NCBI RefSeq assembly: GCF_024448165.1
Contig: NZ_JAMOLN010000080.1
Location: 1 to 39,990 of the forward strand
Length of the DNA: 39,990 nucleotides
Direction: 5' to 3'
DNA from: Streptomyces longispororuber
Lineage (GTDB): Bacteria; Actinomycetota; Actinomycetes; Streptomycetales; Streptomycetaceae
The notes under the pieces were generated by a model. The model did no database searches, was not told where the DNA came from, and was given only the letters and a program-made list of their open reading frames with translations. Positions 16,038 to 25,070 of this stretch are shown here, one piece after another. Positions within the stretch are counted from its first letter, which is position 1. Every line of letters begins with the position of its first letter. The position numbers and the translations under genes were made by a program.

Positions 16038-16062
16038 GTTCGCTTCAGCGACTCAAGCGAAC
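16038..16062. promoter_or_regulatory. Inverted repeat between ARH-like and phosphatase genes
   Basis: GTTCGCTT-N9-AAGCGAAC is a perfect 8-bp inverted repeat in the 241-bp divergent spacer. It lies 65 nt before the ARH-like start and 153 nt before the phosphatase start. It is a candidate operator; the binding protein is unknown. Confidence 0.55.
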
Positions 16063-16214
16063 TCACCTGGTATGTAACGAGACACCCATGAGGTCACGTC
16101 GGGCCCCATTCGCCCAGTTCGCGAAGGCGTACGCGCCGTCCGTCCCGCTGCCCTTCCCCGGCCGTTCACCACGGCGTCGCGCCCCGCTTCCCGGCGCCCC
16201 GAAACATCCGCCCC

Positions 16215-17288
16215 ATGACGCACATGACTCGTGTCAGGACCTCGGCTCCTGCCCTCGGTGCCCTCTCGGCCGCCGCGCTCCTCGTCGCCCTCGCCGCGCC
16301 CGCCGCTTCCGCCCACCCGGCGCCGGCCCCCGCCCGTATCCCGTTCACCCACGCGACGGTGACGGCCGCCGGGACGCCCGGCACGTACGAGATCTCCTGG
16401 CAGGCCCCCGGCACCCGGCACGTCGCCGTCCGGGCGGGCGGCCGCACGGTCGCGAGCGGCGGCCCGACCGGCAAGGTCACCGTCACCGGGCTTCCCGCGC
16501 ACGCGGACCGCCAGTGGTTCGACCTGGTCCCCGACCACGGCCGGGGCCTGCACCTCGCCGACCGGCTCATCAAGCTCGACGGCACCGTCAACTTCCGTGA
16601 CGCGGGCGGCTACCGGACCCGCGACGGCCACTGGGTGAAGATGGGCGAGGTCTACCGCTCCGACGCCCTGGACAAGCTGACCGACGCCGACCTCGCCAAG
16701 CTGAAGCGGCTCGGCATCACCACGGACTACGACCTGCGGACGGCCACCGAGCGCGGCTCCGCCCCCGACCGGGTGCCCGCCGGCACCCGGTACGTCGTCG
16801 CGGACGTCCTGGCCGGCTCCGACCTGACGACCACCATGCCGGCCACCGAGGCCGGCGCGGTCGCCATGATGACCGACGGCGAGAAGTTCATGGTCAGCGG
16901 CGCCACCGCCAAGTCGGCCTACCGCAAGGTCTTCTCGGGCCTGACGACCGGCGACGGCACGCTGTTCCACTGCACGGCGGGCAAGGACCGCACGGGCTGG
17001 GCGAACGCCGCCCTGCTCACCGCCCTCGGCGTCCCCCGCGACACGGTGACCGCCGACTACCTCGCCTCCAACGACTACCGCGCGAAGGCCAACGCGGCGG
17101 CGCTCGCGTCGATGACCCCCGAGCAGGCCAAGGTCTACAAGCCGCTGCTCGACGTGCGGGCCGAGTACCTGAACTCCGGGTTCGACGAGGTACGGGACTC
17201 GTTCGGGTCGTTCCGGGCGTACGAGAAGGAGGCGCTGGGGCTGGACGCGCGCGGGCTCGCCGAACTGCGCCGCGAACTGCTGGTCTGA
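16215..17288 (+). CDS. Secreted tyrosine/serine protein phosphatase (Y_phosphatase3 type)
   Basis: This 357-aa protein begins at ATG 16215 (ATG 16224 is also possible; neither has a clear ribosome-binding site). A Sec signal peptide with ALLVALAAPAASA is cleaved near residue 33. A short beta-rich region follows, then LDGTVNFRDAGGYRT, the typical N-terminal motif of this phosphatase family. The catalytic loop HCTAGKDRTG holds Cys253 and Arg259 (CX5R). It should hydrolyse phosphotyrosine, phosphoserine or phosphoinositide esters outside the cell. The family includes mycobacterial PtpB. The gene converges with the TPR-ATPase gene only 18 nt away. Confidence 0.93.
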   Translation: MTHMTRVRTSAPALGALSAAALLVALAAPAASAHPAPAPARIPFTHATVTAAGTPGTYEISWQAPGTRHVAVRAGGRTVASGGPTGKVTVTGLPAHADRQWFDLVPDHGRGLHLADRLIKLDGTVNFRDAGGYRTRDGHWVKMGEVYRSDALDKLTDADLAKLKRLGITTDYDLRTATERGSAPDRVPAGTRYVVADVLAGSDLTTTMPATEAGAVAMMTDGEKFMVSGATAKSAYRKVFSGLTTGDGTLFHCTAGKDRTGWANAALLTALGVPRDTVTADYLASNDYRAKANAAALASMTPEQAKVYKPLLDVRAEYLNSGFDEVRDSFGSFRAYEKEALGLDARGLAELRRELLV

Positions 17289-17306
17289 CCGGACCGCCCG
17301 CCGGGG

Positions 17307-20300
17307 CTACCCGGCGAACCGGTCCCTGAGCTCGTCCCGCGCCCGCTCCAGCCGTGCGATGCGCGGCAGCAGGCGGGCGCGGTCGGCGCCGCGCGACTCG
17401 GCGACGGTGCGCAGCTCCAGGGCCGCCTCCGCGAGGTCGTCGAACGCCCGGGGCAGGGCCAGCAGGCTCCCGAGCGCCGCGTCGGCCGCCGGCCAGTCCG
17501 CCATGGCCGCCGCGACGAGCAGGTCGGAGTACTTTCCGGAACTCAGCGCACGCGCCTGCCGCCACCAGACCCCGGCCCGGGACAGATCCTCCAACAGCCC
17601 GGTGGTGAGCGCGAGTTCGCAGATGCCGGACTCCTCGTCCAGTGCGCGCAGCTCCACCGCCGCACTGCGGGCCGCGTACAGGTGACCGCCCATCCGCAGG
17701 GCGACGGAGCGCAGGTGCAGGGCGGCGCGGCCGGTCGCCGCGCTCCCCTCCAGCCGTGCCAGCTCGTGCAGCGCGTCGTCCGGCCGGTGCTCGACGAGGT
17801 GGATCTCCGCTCGGTCCCGGACGGTCCGCGCCAGCTCGTCAGCGTCCAGCCCGGGGAGTGCTTCCACCGCGGCGAGGTCGGCGCGGGCCAGGTCCAGCCG
17901 GCCGACGGCCATGGAGATCCTGACGCGGGTCCGAAGCGCCGCCTCCGAGCCGGGCTCGGCCGCGACCGCCCCGTCGGCGTCGGCGACGGCCTCCTCGAAG
18001 TTCCCGAGGTAGCGGTGCACCTCGCCGCGCCAGCGCAGCGCCCACCCGTGGTCGGGTGACGCGGCGAGCGCCCGGTCCAGGGCCTCCAGCGCCTCGGCGT
18101 CCCGGTCCAGGGCGTAGAGCGACACCCCGCGCCCCGCGTGGGCGATGGTGTGGTCGCCGTCGAGCGCCAGTGCCCTGTCGTACGCGGCGATCGCCTCCTC
18201 GTGACGCGACTGCAGACGCAGCAGCTCCGCTTCCTGGGAGGTCACCCAGAAGGACCTGGGTTCGAGCGCCACGGCGCGTTCCATGTCGGCCCGGGCCCGC
18301 TCGAACTCGCCCTGGTAGCGCAGCACTTGAGACCTGCGGACCAGCGCCCACAGATAGGCCGGAGCCAGCTCGACGGCCCGGTCGAGCGCCTGGAGGGCCT
18401 CCTGGGTGCGGCCCAGTTCGTCGAGGCAGTCCGCCCGGCACGCATGGGTCGCGTAACCGGTGTCGCCCAGTTCCAGCGCCTTCTCGTACGAGGGCAGCGC
18501 CTCCGCGTACCGTTCGGCTTCCCGCAGGACGTCGCCGCGCACCAAGTGCGGGCCCGGATCGGCGGGGGCGGCCTCGATGGCCGCGGCGAGGTCGGCGAGC
18601 GCCCGTTCGAGACGGCCGCCCCGGGCTTCCGCTCCGGCTCGCTCGACCAGGGCGAAGACGTAGCCGGGGCGGAGTTCGAGCGCGCGGGTCAGGTCGGTCA
18701 TGGCCTGTTCGCGGTCCCCCGCCGCAAGGTGGGCCGCGCCGCGTGACGCGTAGGCCATGGCGTCGCTCTCGTCCAGCCGCAACGCCCTGTCGCACTCGGC
18801 GACGGCCTCCTCCAGGCGGCCCTCCAACCGCAGCCGGTCGGCGCGCTCCTGCGCGAACCAGGCCGACTCGGGAGCGACGGTCACCGCCTGGTCCAGGTCC
18901 GCCCAGGCGGCCGCGGTGTCGCCGAGCTTCCGGTGCACCCGGGAGCGGTGCAGCAGCGCCCACCCGTACCCGGAGTCGAGGGCCAGCGCCTCGTCCAACG
19001 CCTCCAGTGCCGCGGCGTTCCGGTCCTGCAGGGTGAGCAGGTGGCCCTTCAGGGCCAGCGCGTACCCGTCGGGCGGGCCGATCTCCAGCGACCGCTCGAC
19101 GTCCGCCAGCGCCTCGGCGTCCCGGCCGCCCGCGAGCCAGCGGGCCTCGCCGCGCCGGAACAACGTCTCCCCGTCGTCGGGCGCGAGCTCCACCGCCCGG
19201 TCGAGGTCGGCGAGCGCCTCCTCGGCCCGGTCCTGCAGCACCCGGGTGCGGGCCCGCCCGTAGAGGGCGCGCTCCTGCTCGGGGTCGAGCTCGACGGCCC
19301 GGTCGTACTCGGCGACCGCCCGCTCGTACTCGCCGGCCTTCCGCAGCTCCCGGCCGCGCAGCATCCGCACCAGGCCGCGGGTGGGGGCGTCGAACTCCGT
19401 CCGGTCCAGGAGCAGGCCGAGCGCACCGACGGTGCCGTCGGCCTCCAGTCCCGCCAGCAGGTCGCGGCCCCACGTCGCCACGGTCCGCGCTCCGGCGTCC
19501 TCGCCCGCCTCGGTGAGCATCTGGGCCCAGCCGCGGGCCGCGGCCTCCCCCTCGTCGACGGCGTCGACCATCAGCCGCAGCGCGTCCGGCAGGGCGGCGC
19601 GCGGGTCGGCGCACAGCCGGTGGTACGACTCGGCGGTGCGCGGCTGGAGCCAGCCCCGCTCGCTCCAGAACTCCCAGTCCTTCAAGGGGACTTCGGCCTG
19701 CCGGCGCCAGCCGGCGAAGACGTCCGCTAGGCGGCCGTGCCGCTCCGCCCAGTCCCTCGGCGACTGGTGCCGGACCAGCCGCAGCATCTGCGAGCGCACC
19801 ACCCCGTGGTACTGCACCCCGTCACCCCGGTCGGAGACGAACGCGAGCCTGCGCAGCCAGTCGTACAGCTCCGCCGCGTCCTCCTCCGCGCACCCGACCG
19901 CCGCCCGGAACACGTCCGCGTCGAGCCGCCTCGGCAGCGCGCACGCCAGCGCCACCGCGCGCCGCGTGTCGTCGCGCTCCCACTTCAGGAAGCGCTCGAC
20001 GGCCGTGGGGCTGGGGTCGCCGACCTCCTCCGGGCCCGCCGGGCGGCCGTCGGCGAGGGTCGACACGAGGACCGGGAGGCCGCCGGTCAGGCGCAGCACC
20101 TCGCCGACGACGTCCTCGCCCGTGACGCCCTTGGCGGCGAGCAGCCCGCGCGTCTCGTCCTCGGTGAACGGGCCCAGCGGCACGCTGCCCGCGAACGCGG
20201 CGTAACCGCCCCAGCGGGCCGAGTCCAGGGGGCGCTGGCCGGCGGTGACGACGACGATGTTCGCGGGCAGCGCCCCGTACCGGTCCGTGGTCATCAGATC

Positions 20301-21032
20301 GTGCAGCCAGGCGTCGAGGAACGGCCCGGTCCGCTCGTACGTGTCGAAGAACAGCACGATCCACGGCACGGACTGCGCGACGTCGGCGAGTTCGGTCAGC
20401 AGGACCGGTGTGAGCACCTTCTCCGGCGTCATGACCAGCTGGACGTCGTCCTGGGTGCGCAGCCGTGCGCTGAGTCCGGCCCGCAACCGGTCGGCGCCAT
20501 GGGCGAGTTGAGCCGCGTCGACGGCGCCCGCGAACGCCCCGACGCCCGGGACGAGGCCGAGCCCCACCAGACCGGCCCGGGCCGCCGCCATGCTGCCCGC
20601 GGACGGCGCGGGCGGCGCGGCCGTGGGCGCCGGCCCGTCCGCGGCCGGGGCGGGCAGCGCGGCCGCCGCCTCCGCCTCGTGGCGCCGCTCCCGGTGCGCC
20701 GTGAGCCGCCGCTCCAGGTCCTTGAGCCGGTGGCCCTGCGCGGCGAACCGCGTGGCCAGCTCGGCCATCGCCTCCGGCACGCTGCCGACGGTCTCGTCGA
20801 CGTACGCGGTCAGGGCCCCGCGCTCCCGGGCGAGCTGCTCCAGCTCCCGGACCAGGAAGGTCTTGCCGACACCGGCATGGCCGTGGACGTGGAACAGGAA
20901 TCGGTGCCGCTCGTCGTCGAGGGGCACGTCGAAGTTGGCCCGGAACGCGGCGAGTTCGTCGCGCCGCCCCACGAATCCGGCACGCCTGCGCCGACGGATC
21001 AGTTCCTGCATCGACGGCTGCGCTGCACCCAC
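17307..21032 (-). CDS. STAND-type ATPase with long TPR array
   Basis: This protein of about 1241 aa starts at GTG 21032, with GGGGGAGG 5 nt upstream; the open frame continues upstream antisense to the FG-GAP gene. FVGRRDEL (20-27) opens the nucleotide-binding domain, Walker A is GHAGVGKT (51-58), and Walker B is WIVLFFDTYE with Asp230. A Pro/Ala-rich insert of about 60 residues lies between them. A winged-helix-like middle part follows, then at least a dozen TPR units from about residue 560 to 1080 with repeated ALDRAVELAP-type helices. Such proteins act as ligand-triggered switches, with the TPRs as sensor. No separate effector domain (nuclease, TIR, protease) is visible, so the output is unknown. 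Confidence 0.92.
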   Translation of the reverse strand: MGAAQPSMQELIRRRRRAGFVGRRDELAAFRANFDVPLDDERHRFLFHVHGHAGVGKTFLVRELEQLARERGALTAYVDETVGSVPEAMAELATRFAAQGHRLKDLERRLTAHRERRHEAEAAAALPAPAADGPAPTAAPPAPSAGSMAAARAGLVGLGLVPGVGAFAGAVDAAQLAHGADRLRAGLSARLRTQDDVQLVMTPEKVLTPVLLTELADVAQSVPWIVLFFDTYERTGPFLDAWLHDLMTTDRYGALPANIVVVTAGQRPLDSARWGGYAAFAGSVPLGPFTEDETRGLLAAKGVTGEDVVGEVLRLTGGLPVLVSTLADGRPAGPEEVGDPSPTAVERFLKWERDDTRRAVALACALPRRLDADVFRAAVGCAEEDAAELYDWLRRLAFVSDRGDGVQYHGVVRSQMLRLVRHQSPRDWAERHGRLADVFAGWRRQAEVPLKDWEFWSERGWLQPRTAESYHRLCADPRAALPDALRLMVDAVDEGEAAARGWAQMLTEAGEDAGARTVATWGRDLLAGLEADGTVGALGLLLDRTEFDAPTRGLVRMLRGRELRKAGEYERAVAEYDRAVELDPEQERALYGRARTRVLQDRAEEALADLDRAVELAPDDGETLFRRGEARWLAGGRDAEALADVERSLEIGPPDGYALALKGHLLTLQDRNAAALEALDEALALDSGYGWALLHRSRVHRKLGDTAAAWADLDQAVTVAPESAWFAQERADRLRLEGRLEEAVAECDRALRLDESDAMAYASRGAAHLAAGDREQAMTDLTRALELRPGYVFALVERAGAEARGGRLERALADLAAAIEAAPADPGPHLVRGDVLREAERYAEALPSYEKALELGDTGYATHACRADCLDELGRTQEALQALDRAVELAPAYLWALVRRSQVLRYQGEFERARADMERAVALEPRSFWVTSQEAELLRLQSRHEEAIAAYDRALALDGDHTIAHAGRGVSLYALDRDAEALEALDRALAASPDHGWALRWRGEVHRYLGNFEEAVADADGAVAAEPGSEAALRTRVRISMAVGRLDLARADLAAVEALPGLDADELARTVRDRAEIHLVEHRPDDALHELARLEGSAATGRAALHLRSVALRMGGHLYAARSAAVELRALDEESGICELALTTGLLEDLSRAGVWWRQARALSSGKYSDLLVAAAMADWPAADAALGSLLALPRAFDDLAEAALELRTVAESRGADRARLLPRIARLERARDELRDRFAG

Positions 21033-21194
21033 GACGTCCTCCCCCGACGGATTCCGCTGCGTCACCAGTGTGCCAGGAGGGCACGTACGGGGGGAGATCG
21101 ACGAAAGACCGACGAAAGGCCCTGGACCCACTCGACACCATTTCGGTACGGGAAGCCGACCTCGCGCGGCCGGGGCCGACGTACCGTCGACGGC
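21033..21194. promoter_or_regulatory. Divergent promoter region, TPR-ATPase and FG-GAP genes
   Basis: These 162 bp separate two divergent starts. A direct repeat GACGAAAG-ACC-GACGAAAG lies near 21101-21119. No firm promoter hexamers can be assigned. Confidence 0.35.
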
Positions 21195-22721
21195 ATGCGT
21201 CGCGCACCCGCCCTGGCTCTCACCGCGATCACCGCCCTCGTCGCCACCGCCTGCTCGTCCGGGACGGGCGGCCGGGACGGGGACCGGCGCACGCCCACCC
21301 CGTCGCACGCGGCGCCGAGCAGTGCGGCGGCGGGGCCGAAGGGGAAGGCCGTGGTCGCGACGAGCGACTTCAACGGGGACGGGTACGGCGACCTCGTCGT
21401 GCCCGCGCCGTGGACCGCGGCGTCGGGGCGTGCGGAGGCGGGGGCCGTGGTCGTCGTGTACGGGGGCGAGGACGGGATCGACCTGCGGCGCAGGCGGCAG
21501 ACGCTCGTGGCGGTCGGCGGGACGTCCGTGCCCGCGCGGCTGGCACCGCTGCTCGACCAGGGCCACCGGTTCGGCGAGCACGTCACCGCCGCCGATCTCG
21601 ACGGCGACGGCAACACCGACCTCGTCGCCTCCCTCGACATCGGAGCGACCGACGGCGAACCGGCCGGGCCCGTGACGCTCGTGCTGTGGGGGTCGCGGAT
21701 CGGGCTCGAAGAGGTGACCGTGCTGCCCTCGCTGGGCGAGACGGCCACCGGCGACTTCGACGGGGACGGCCACGCCGATCTGGTGGCGGGCGGCACGCGC
21801 GTGCTGTACGGGCCGTTCGGTCGGGACGGCAAGCAGCGCAAGTCCGGGAAGATCGAAGGGAATTGGGGGGACAGCGGCGCGCCACGGCGCGTCGTCGTCG
21901 GCGATCTGAACGGGGACGGCCGCGACGACCTCGTCACGTCGCAGGGCTTCGAGGAGATGAGCTACCCGGACCGGTTCCATCCGGGCGGCGAGGACGGGCT
22001 GCGCGCGACGGGCAGGGACCTGTCCTCCTACGGACTCGGCGGCGCCGTCGGCGACTTCGACTGCGACGGTTTCGCGGACCTCGCCTCGTACGACATCGGC
22101 GAGGTGTCGGAGGACTCGGTCGACAGCGCCGGGCGGGTGCGGGTGCTGTCCGGCGGGCCGAAGGGTCCGGGCGGCTCCGCCGTGTTCCTGACGGCGCCGG
22201 GCGGCGGCCGGGCCGGCGACCACGCGCCGGGCGCCACGAACCAGGGCGACCAGTTCGGCGCCGCCCTCGGCGCGGGCGACGGCGACGGCGACGGCTGCGC
22301 CGATCTCGCCGTGGGCGCGCCCGGCACCGACGACGCGGCGGGGCACACCGACGCCGGCGCCGTGTACGTGTTCAAGGGCATGCGGGGGCGCGGCCTGGGC
22401 GCCACGCCGGCCCGCACGTACACCCAGGACAGCGCGGGCGTGCCGGGCAACGGGGAGCGCGGCGACCTGTTCGGTTCGGCGGTGTCGTTCCGCCCGGCGG
22501 GCAAGGACGCACCGGCGGCCCTCGCCGTGGGCGCGGCCGGTGAGGACGGTGCGCGCAGCGACTCGGGCGCCGTGTGGGTGCTGCCCGCCGGGCCCGGCGG
22601 CCCGGTCGCGAAGGACGTCGTGTCGTTCGGCCCCGCCGCGGTCCACGCCCCGGAGACCGGCGAGCCGGGGACCGGCCCCGGCTCCCGGTCGGGCACCGGG
22701 TTCGGGGCGGCGCTGCGCTGA
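21195..22721 (+). CDS. FG-GAP repeat (integrin-like beta-propeller) lipoprotein
   Basis: This 508-aa protein starts at ATG 21195. A lipoprotein signal ends in LVATAC (Cys20), then a Ser/Pro/Thr-rich linker. At least six FG-GAP units follow, each with a calcium-loop motif: DFNGDGYGDLVV, DLDGDGNTDLVA, DFDGDGHADLVA, DLNGDGRDDLVT, DFDCDGFADLAS and DGDGDGCADLAV. These build a seven-bladed propeller on the outer face of the membrane, as in integrin alpha chains. Streptomyces has many, with unknown ligands. No strong ribosome-binding site precedes the ATG. The last dozen codons form one arm of a long inverted repeat with the downstream spacer. Confidence 0.93.
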   Translation: MRRAPALALTAITALVATACSSGTGGRDGDRRTPTPSHAAPSSAAAGPKGKAVVATSDFNGDGYGDLVVPAPWTAASGRAEAGAVVVVYGGEDGIDLRRRRQTLVAVGGTSVPARLAPLLDQGHRFGEHVTAADLDGDGNTDLVASLDIGATDGEPAGPVTLVLWGSRIGLEEVTVLPSLGETATGDFDGDGHADLVAGGTRVLYGPFGRDGKQRKSGKIEGNWGDSGAPRRVVVGDLNGDGRDDLVTSQGFEEMSYPDRFHPGGEDGLRATGRDLSSYGLGGAVGDFDCDGFADLASYDIGEVSEDSVDSAGRVRVLSGGPKGPGGSAVFLTAPGGGRAGDHAPGATNQGDQFGAALGAGDGDGDGCADLAVGAPGTDDAAGHTDAGAVYVFKGMRGRGLGATPARTYTQDSAGVPGNGERGDLFGSAVSFRPAGKDAPAALAVGAAGEDGARSDSGAVWVLPAGPGGPVAKDVVSFGPAAVHAPETGEPGTGPGSRSGTGFGAALR

Positions 22722-22778
22722 CGCCCGGGCCGGGTCACGGCCAGGGCGACGCGCGCCCCGAACCCGGTACCCGACCGG
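22685..22778. terminator. 25-bp inverted repeat overlapping the end of the FG-GAP gene
   Basis: Positions 22685-22709, inside the last codons of the FG-GAP gene, are complementary to 22754-22778 with a single C-A mismatch. The right arm lies in the 80-bp convergent spacer. The loop is 44 nt. It probably terminates transcription from both sides. Confidence 0.7.
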
Positions 22779-22801
22779 TACGTCCGCCCGTCAGCTCGTG
22801 C

Positions 22802-24946
22802 TCAGCAGACGCAGGGTTCGGTGCCGAAGCCGAGACCGAGGATGTCGGACTGGTTCAGCGCACCGGAGAAGGCGTGCACCTCGTCGACCGAGCCGCGCAG
22901 GTACTCGCCCCACGCGCCGTCGACGTGCCCGCGCCCGACCTGCAGCCCGCCGTCGCTGTGCCAGGCACCGTGGAAGGTCGCGGTCGCCTCGTCACTCGTG
23001 TAGCCGTCCAGGTAGAGCTTGATCTGGTCGGTCGCGTCGTCGTACACGACCGCCAGTCGCTGGCCCTGGCCCTCACCGCCGTCGGCCACGGCCTCGCGCG
23101 CGACGACGGTCTCCGCCGCCCCGCTGTCATCGGCTCCGGTCACGACCAGCTGCCACTCGTGCTCCGTGGGGACGTACCGCACCTTGAACGCGTCCGCGTG
23201 CTCACCGCCCTGGGACAGCACCGTCATCGGGTGCTCGGGGTCGCTGTCCGCGAGGCGGACCACCACACCGATGGTGAAGCTGTCACCCGTGTCCACGACG
23301 GGCCGGTCCGTGGCGGCGTGGCCGGTCGTGCCGTCCAGCGTCAGGTCGCCGTCGCCCACGAGCGGGTAGTCCGTCGGCGGAACGCAGTCCGGGTTCACCG
23401 CGCAGTCGTCCTCGACGGCACGGCGGATCGTCGCGCCGTCGGACAGCTGCAGCGGCGCGCCCCCGTACAGTTCCGGGCTCGCCCCGTCCGCCGCGCTCTC
23501 CAGGGACCAGTGCCCTGCCAACCGGGCCGTGCGGGCGCCCAGTTCGGCCGCCTCTGCCGGCACGACCACTCGGTCGTAGACCCGGACATCGCCCACTTCG
23601 CCCTGCCAGCGGTCGCGGTATCCGGCCGCGCCCCGGGCCCGGCCGATCTGGAAGGCTCCCGCGGCCTCGACCGGCGCCGCCTTCTGCGGCGTGCCGACCT
23701 CGTGGCCGTTCACGTACAGCGTGGCGAGCCCCGTCTCGGCGTCGTAGAGGCCCAGCACGTGGGCCCACTCGCCGGTCTCGGGAGTACCGCCGGTGACCTG
23801 CGCGCCGCCGATCCGGAAGGACCACACCGGTGCGGAGTCGCTGCCGGGCCGCAGCCCGAGCGTGAAGCCGGGAGCCCCGTCGGCGTCCTGGCTCGCCACG
23901 GTCCGCACGGCGTCCGTGCGGGCCGGCCGCACCCAGCCGCCCACCGCGAACGTGCGCCGCGTGTCGACCGCGGCCGTGTCCGGGCTCAGGTATCCGTGAC
24001 CCGTACCGTCCAGGCTCGCGGTGGTCTTCAGCGCGGTGCCGTCGGGCGCCCCCGCCCCGAACGCCACACCGGTGCCGGCCCGGGCGGCAGGCCCCGTCTC
24101 CGCCGCGGCCGACTTCGTGCCCGCGGGGTCGGCAAGGTTCCAGTGGGCGGCGGGCGCGCGGGGCGCCACGACGAAGAACGAGTGGTCGGTGCGACCGCTG
24201 ATGCGACCCGACCGGTCGACTGCCTGGACGCTCAGCGTCTCCGGACCCGTGTCCACCGGCAGGAAGCGGATACTGACCGGCCCACCGGGCTTCTCCGGCG
24301 ACGCGGTCCCATAAGGACCGCCGATGTACGAGTAGCGGTACGCGACGACGTCGTCCGAGGACGAGCCCACCGTGAAGGTGCCGTACTCCCCGACGCGCGC
24401 GGTCCAGCTGTCCTCGGGAAAGTCCGTCGAGGACACGGTCGGCTTCGCCGGGTTCTCGTCGTCGTAGACGAACTCGCAGACGGAGCCGCCGTCCTCGGAG
24501 CTCCACGCGGAGGCCGCCTTGCCGTCGTGCGCGCGGACCCGCCAGGACACGACGGTGTTCGGCGGCACGTCGTCGGGCAGCTGCCAGTACGCCGAAGTGC
24601 CGGACGGCAACCTGGACGAGGTGTGGGTCCGGTGCTGCTCCGCGCCGTCGGCATCCGTCCACCAGGCCTCGAACTCGCCCTGTACGAAGTTGCCCTCGGC
24701 GGGCTGGTCGTCGCTCTCGGGGTCGTAGAGCGCGGCGGTCACCCGCGGCGACTCCGAGACGTACGGCCGCTCCGACCCCGTGGCGCACGCCCGGCCGCCG
24801 GTCTTCAGATCCTGCACGAGCGGCCGCAACGGTGGCAGGTTGTCGGCCGCCAGGGCCGCCGACGGCGCCGCGACGACCGTCAGTGTCGCCGAGCCCACGA
24901 CGGCTGCCCGTCTGAGTCGGCTCCAAGTCCTTCTACTGCGAGGCAT
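22802..24946 (-). CDS. Secreted protein with two LamG (concanavalin-like) domains
   Basis: This 714-aa protein starts at ATG 24946, with GGGAGGGG 5 nt upstream. A Sec signal peptide (twin Arg clusters, then VVAAPSAALA) is cleaved near residue 33. Residues of about 35-260 look like fibronectin-type beta domains, with WRVRAHDGKAASAWSSEDG. Two LamG/laminin-G jelly rolls follow, at roughly 290-480 and 500-705; both contain LYVNGHEVG or LYLDGYTSDE strands and the motifs FTLGLR and FTIGVVVRL. The protein ends in CVC after an EVHAFSGALNQSDI helix. It probably binds glycans outside the cell; no glycosidase residues are recognised. Close relatives occur in large families in Streptomyces. Confidence 0.92.
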   Translation of the reverse strand: MPRSRRTWSRLRRAAVVGSATLTVVAAPSAALAADNLPPLRPLVQDLKTGGRACATGSERPYVSESPRVTAALYDPESDDQPAEGNFVQGEFEAWWTDADGAEQHRTHTSSRLPSGTSAYWQLPDDVPPNTVVSWRVRAHDGKAASAWSSEDGGSVCEFVYDDENPAKPTVSSTDFPEDSWTARVGEYGTFTVGSSSDDVVAYRYSYIGGPYGTASPEKPGGPVSIRFLPVDTGPETLSVQAVDRSGRISGRTDHSFFVVAPRAPAAHWNLADPAGTKSAAAETGPAARAGTGVAFGAGAPDGTALKTTASLDGTGHGYLSPDTAAVDTRRTFAVGGWVRPARTDAVRTVASQDADGAPGFTLGLRPGSDSAPVWSFRIGGAQVTGGTPETGEWAHVLGLYDAETGLATLYVNGHEVGTPQKAAPVEAAGAFQIGRARGAAGYRDRWQGEVGDVRVYDRVVVPAEAAELGARTARLAGHWSLESAADGASPELYGGAPLQLSDGATIRRAVEDDCAVNPDCVPPTDYPLVGDGDLTLDGTTGHAATDRPVVDTGDSFTIGVVVRLADSDPEHPMTVLSQGGEHADAFKVRYVPTEHEWQLVVTGADDSGAAETVVAREAVADGGEGQGQRLAVVYDDATDQIKLYLDGYTSDEATATFHGAWHSDGGLQVGRGHVDGAWGEYLRGSVDEVHAFSGALNQSDILGLGFGTEPCVC

Positions 24947-25027
24947 GTTGACCCCTCCCCTGTCGTCCCGCTCTGCCCGCGGGTCGCAGGAGGCTAACAG
25001 CAGGTACTGACACGTGAGAGCGAATAA

Positions 25028-25066
25028 AAGCCGGGACCTGGGGGCGGACGCCCCAGGTCCCGGCTT
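25028..25066 (-). terminator. Intrinsic terminator of fbiC
   Basis: A 16-bp perfect inverted repeat, AAGCCGGGACCTGGGG (25028-25043) with 25051-25066, has a 7-nt loop. On the minus strand it is followed by TTTTATT-like sequence, 4 nt after the fbiC stop. This is one of the few classic U-tract terminators in the window. Confidence 0.9.
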
Positions 25067-25070
25067 GGGT

